Positions 33,680 through 34,026 of a stretch of DNA of 34,026 nt are shown here, in pieces; the first letter of the stretch is position 1; every line of letters starts with the position of its first letter. The position numbers were made by a program, and so were the translations under genes. Location of the stretch: positions 1 through 34,026 of the forward strand of contig JAHDFN010000016.1 in the NCBI GenBank assembly GCA_020628145.1, written 5' to 3'. The stretch comes from Saprospiraceae bacterium (GTDB lineage: Bacteria; Bacteroidota; Bacteroidia; Chitinophagales; Saprospiraceae). A model generated the notes under the pieces. It saw only the letters and a list, made by a program, of their open reading frames with translations. It did not search any database and had not been told where the DNA came from.

Positions 33680-33733
33680 TTATTTTTCTTTCATCATAAA
33701 CCATTCCAATATGTTAAGGAGCAGTATTACCAT
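33680..33733 (-). CDS. Possible 17-aa hydrophobic ORF with perfect Shine-Dalgarno
   Basis: MVILLLNILEWFMMKEK begins 9 nt after AGGAGG (33743-33748). Strong Shine-Dalgarno sequences are rare in this phylum and absent from the neighbours here. It lies 50 nt upstream of the histidine-kinase start and could be a leader peptide or a chance ORF. Confidence 0.3.
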   Translation of the reverse strand: MVILLLNILEWFMMKEK

Positions 33734-34026
33734 ATTAATATTCCTCCTATTAAACATTAGATGTTATCACGAAAAGAGTTTCTCTACAAAATATGCAACT
33801 ATTTACAAATATGCTACTTAAACAAAAATTCCATTCATAAAAATCGGGTTTGGAAACAAGAATTCCAAACCCGATTCAAACAACGCCCATGCTGTTGATG
33901 AACTCGTTATCACTTTACGACACCTTCCAACCTTAAGACATATTTCTTAGGATAGGCATTGGTCAATACTGTGAATTCCGGTCTTAGCCGGCCTGCCGGC
34001 ACTATGTTACGGTAATAGCACTTTCA
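33734..34026. other. Right-edge intergenic stretch
   Basis: The stretch is AT-rich up to about 33840, then a strong hairpin (listed separately), then a sequence of more even composition. No complete gene is visible. A minus-strand frame ends ESAITVT with TAG at 34002-34004 and could be the last codons of a gene outside the window. Another frame (37 codons, ending PKKYVLRLEGVVK) is closed by stops on both sides. A GCCGGC-CT-GCCGGC inverted repeat lies at 33987-34000. Confidence 0.4.
33836..33876 (-). terminator. Strong terminator for a minus-strand gene beyond the right edge
   Basis: AATCGGGTTTGGAA and TTCCAAACCCGATT form a perfect 14-bp stem with a 7-nt loop. On the minus strand it is followed by a short U-run (GATTTTTATG). 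It insulates the histidine-kinase gene from the transcript to its right. Confidence 0.75.

Noticed and set aside
33910-34023. 37-codon minus frame ending PKKYVLRLEGVVK
   Set aside because: It is closed by a stop at the window edge and lacks an ATG. The ending looks protein-like, but it cannot be a complete domain without a frameshift I cannot test.
1-34026. Search for CRISPR, insertion sequences, phage or defence genes
   Set aside because: No repeat-spacer arrays, transposase or integrase motifs, terminal inverted repeats or recognisable defence domains were seen. The PcfJ-like gene alone is not evidence of a mobile element.

Overview
The window reads as chromosomal DNA of a Bacteroidota bacterium, perhaps Saprospiria-like; the phylum is better supported than the class. 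The evidence is a secreted metalloprotease with a C-terminal type IX secretion (T9SS) sorting domain, several Bacteroidota-type families (DUF4139, DUF4175, DUF4783, the long PurM form), A-rich translation starts with almost no Shine-Dalgarno sequences, and repeated matches to the Bacteroidota -7 promoter element TAnnTTTG. Base composition is moderately AT-rich and even. I see no insertion sequence, integrase, prophage, CRISPR array or known defence locus.

Layout. 1-7200 (all minus): an M43 T9SS-exported protease, a DUF4139 protein, a vWA lipoprotein and a PcfJ-like protein, separated by clear hairpins. 7438-7508 (plus): an isolated, structurally odd tRNA-Phe(GAA)-like gene with a strong bidirectional terminator. 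7562-12118: a 1518-residue exported protein I cannot assign. 12270-18520 (minus): a tight run of a giant SH3/thioredoxin (TlpA-like) envelope protein, a SanA/YdcF-like protein, tpiA and prmA. 18679-21167 (minus): purM and a GT4 glycosyltransferase. These are divergent from pyrD (plus), which is followed by a 583-bp gap holding a possible 34-aa mini-lipoprotein and a terminator. 22825-24209 (minus): nadC and a DUF4783 protein. 24482-26586 (plus): gpmI translationally coupled to a small lipoprotein. 26590-31268 (minus): a possible 27-aa leader ORF, a DUF4175 membrane/coiled-coil protein, an RsbW-like ATPase, ybeY and a frameshifted short gene. 31368-33733 (minus): a soluble TPR histidine kinase preceded by a possible 17-aa ORF with a perfect Shine-Dalgarno. 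The right edge holds a terminator for a gene outside the window.

Most recognised enzymes are housekeeping: glycolysis (tpiA, gpmI), purine and pyrimidine synthesis (purM, pyrD), NAD synthesis (nadC), and ribosome modification or maturation (prmA, ybeY). Around them sit poorly understood envelope proteins (DUF4139, vWA lipoprotein, the 1518-aa protein, the SH3/TlpA protein, DUF4175, DUF4783). I find no clear new multi-gene system. The best leads are the noncanonical tRNA, the duplicated SH3/TlpA protein, three very short ORFs placed just before or between larger genes, and the broken gene after ybeY.
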